Assembly (NCBI GenBank): GCA_030671945.1
Contig: DAOVHJ010000177.1
Coordinates: forward strand, 1-5,791
Origin: Candidatus Heimdallarchaeota archaeon
GTDB lineage: Archaea > Asgardarchaeota > Heimdallarchaeia > JABLTI01
Reading direction: 5' to 3'
Length of the DNA stretch: 5,791 nt
Made by a program: the position numbers and the translations under genes. Position 1 is the stretch's first letter. Each line of letters opens with the position of its first letter. The notes under the pieces were generated by a model that saw only the letters and a list, made by a program, of their open reading frames with translations, did not search any database and was not told the origin of the DNA. Positions 5,718 to 5,791 of the stretch are shown one piece after another.

Positions 5718-5791
5718 ATGAAAATTGCAGAACCAAAATGCCCAGAATGCGGGGGAAACGAGTTTACATACAAATACATCGTGAGTGAAGA
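5718..5791 (+). CDS. Zinc-ribbon protein, 5' part only (3' end outside window)
   Basis: ATG at 5718 follows AGGTGA with a 4-base gap, and the frame stays open to the window edge, giving 24 complete codons. The protein starts MKIAEPKCPECGGNEF, with a CPECGG knuckle (C8, C11) typical of the first half of a small zinc ribbon, followed by strand-like TYKYIVSE. The second cysteine pair would lie outside the window. Such ribbons occur in many small archaeal proteins and in transcription or ribosome-associated factors, so no specific function can be given. It is transcribed divergently from the B-box-like membrane protein gene, which also ends in a zinc ribbon. Confidence 0.75.
   Translation, partial: MKIAEPKCPECGGNEFTYKYIVSE

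Overview
This AT-rich window most likely comes from an Asgard archaeon (Promethearchaeota). The main evidence is a compact 120-residue profilin-like gene. Supporting evidence is archaeal-style start regions (AGGTGA, AAGGAG and GAGGG ribosome sites, one TTG start), T-rich or pyrimidine-rich gene ends, and B-box-like and zinc-ribbon proteins. The class within Asgard cannot be fixed from these genes.

Layout: (1) 1-471, plus strand: the 3' end of an unrecognised gene that enters from outside the window. (2) 472-544: short convergent spacer with a small inverted repeat. (3) 545-907, minus: profilin, with a clear ribosome site and a TATA-like box. (4) 908-1100: profilin promoter region, plus a 9-bp hairpin with a T-rich tail that ends the upstream protease transcript. 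(5) 1101-4046, minus: a 981-residue secreted, membrane-anchored subtilase with an intact catalytic triad, a class I glutamine-amidotransferase-like domain and a single C-terminal membrane span. (6) 4047-4304: protease promoter region, an AT-rich inverted repeat, and the pyrimidine-rich 3' end of the next gene. (7) 4305-5570, minus: a 421-residue protein with an N-terminal B-box-like zinc finger, a two-span membrane hairpin, a helical region, a glutamine tract and a C-terminal zinc ribbon. (8) 5571-5717: divergent promoter region. (9) 5718-5791, plus: the first 24 codons of a zinc-ribbon protein that runs off the window.

The three minus-strand genes are separated by 193 and 258 bases, each gap holding its own termination and promoter-like signals. 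They look like separate transcription units rather than an operon. No shared pathway is evident from the sequence. Profilin would act on actin in the cytoplasm, the protease acts outside the membrane, and the zinc-finger membrane protein probably faces the cytoplasm.

The observation most worth following is the protease. Its order of domains, and a short stretch late in its amidotransferase-like domain, resemble eukaryotic site-1 protease (MBTPS1/SKI-1) as I remember that sequence. No mobile element, CRISPR array, tRNA or rRNA was seen.
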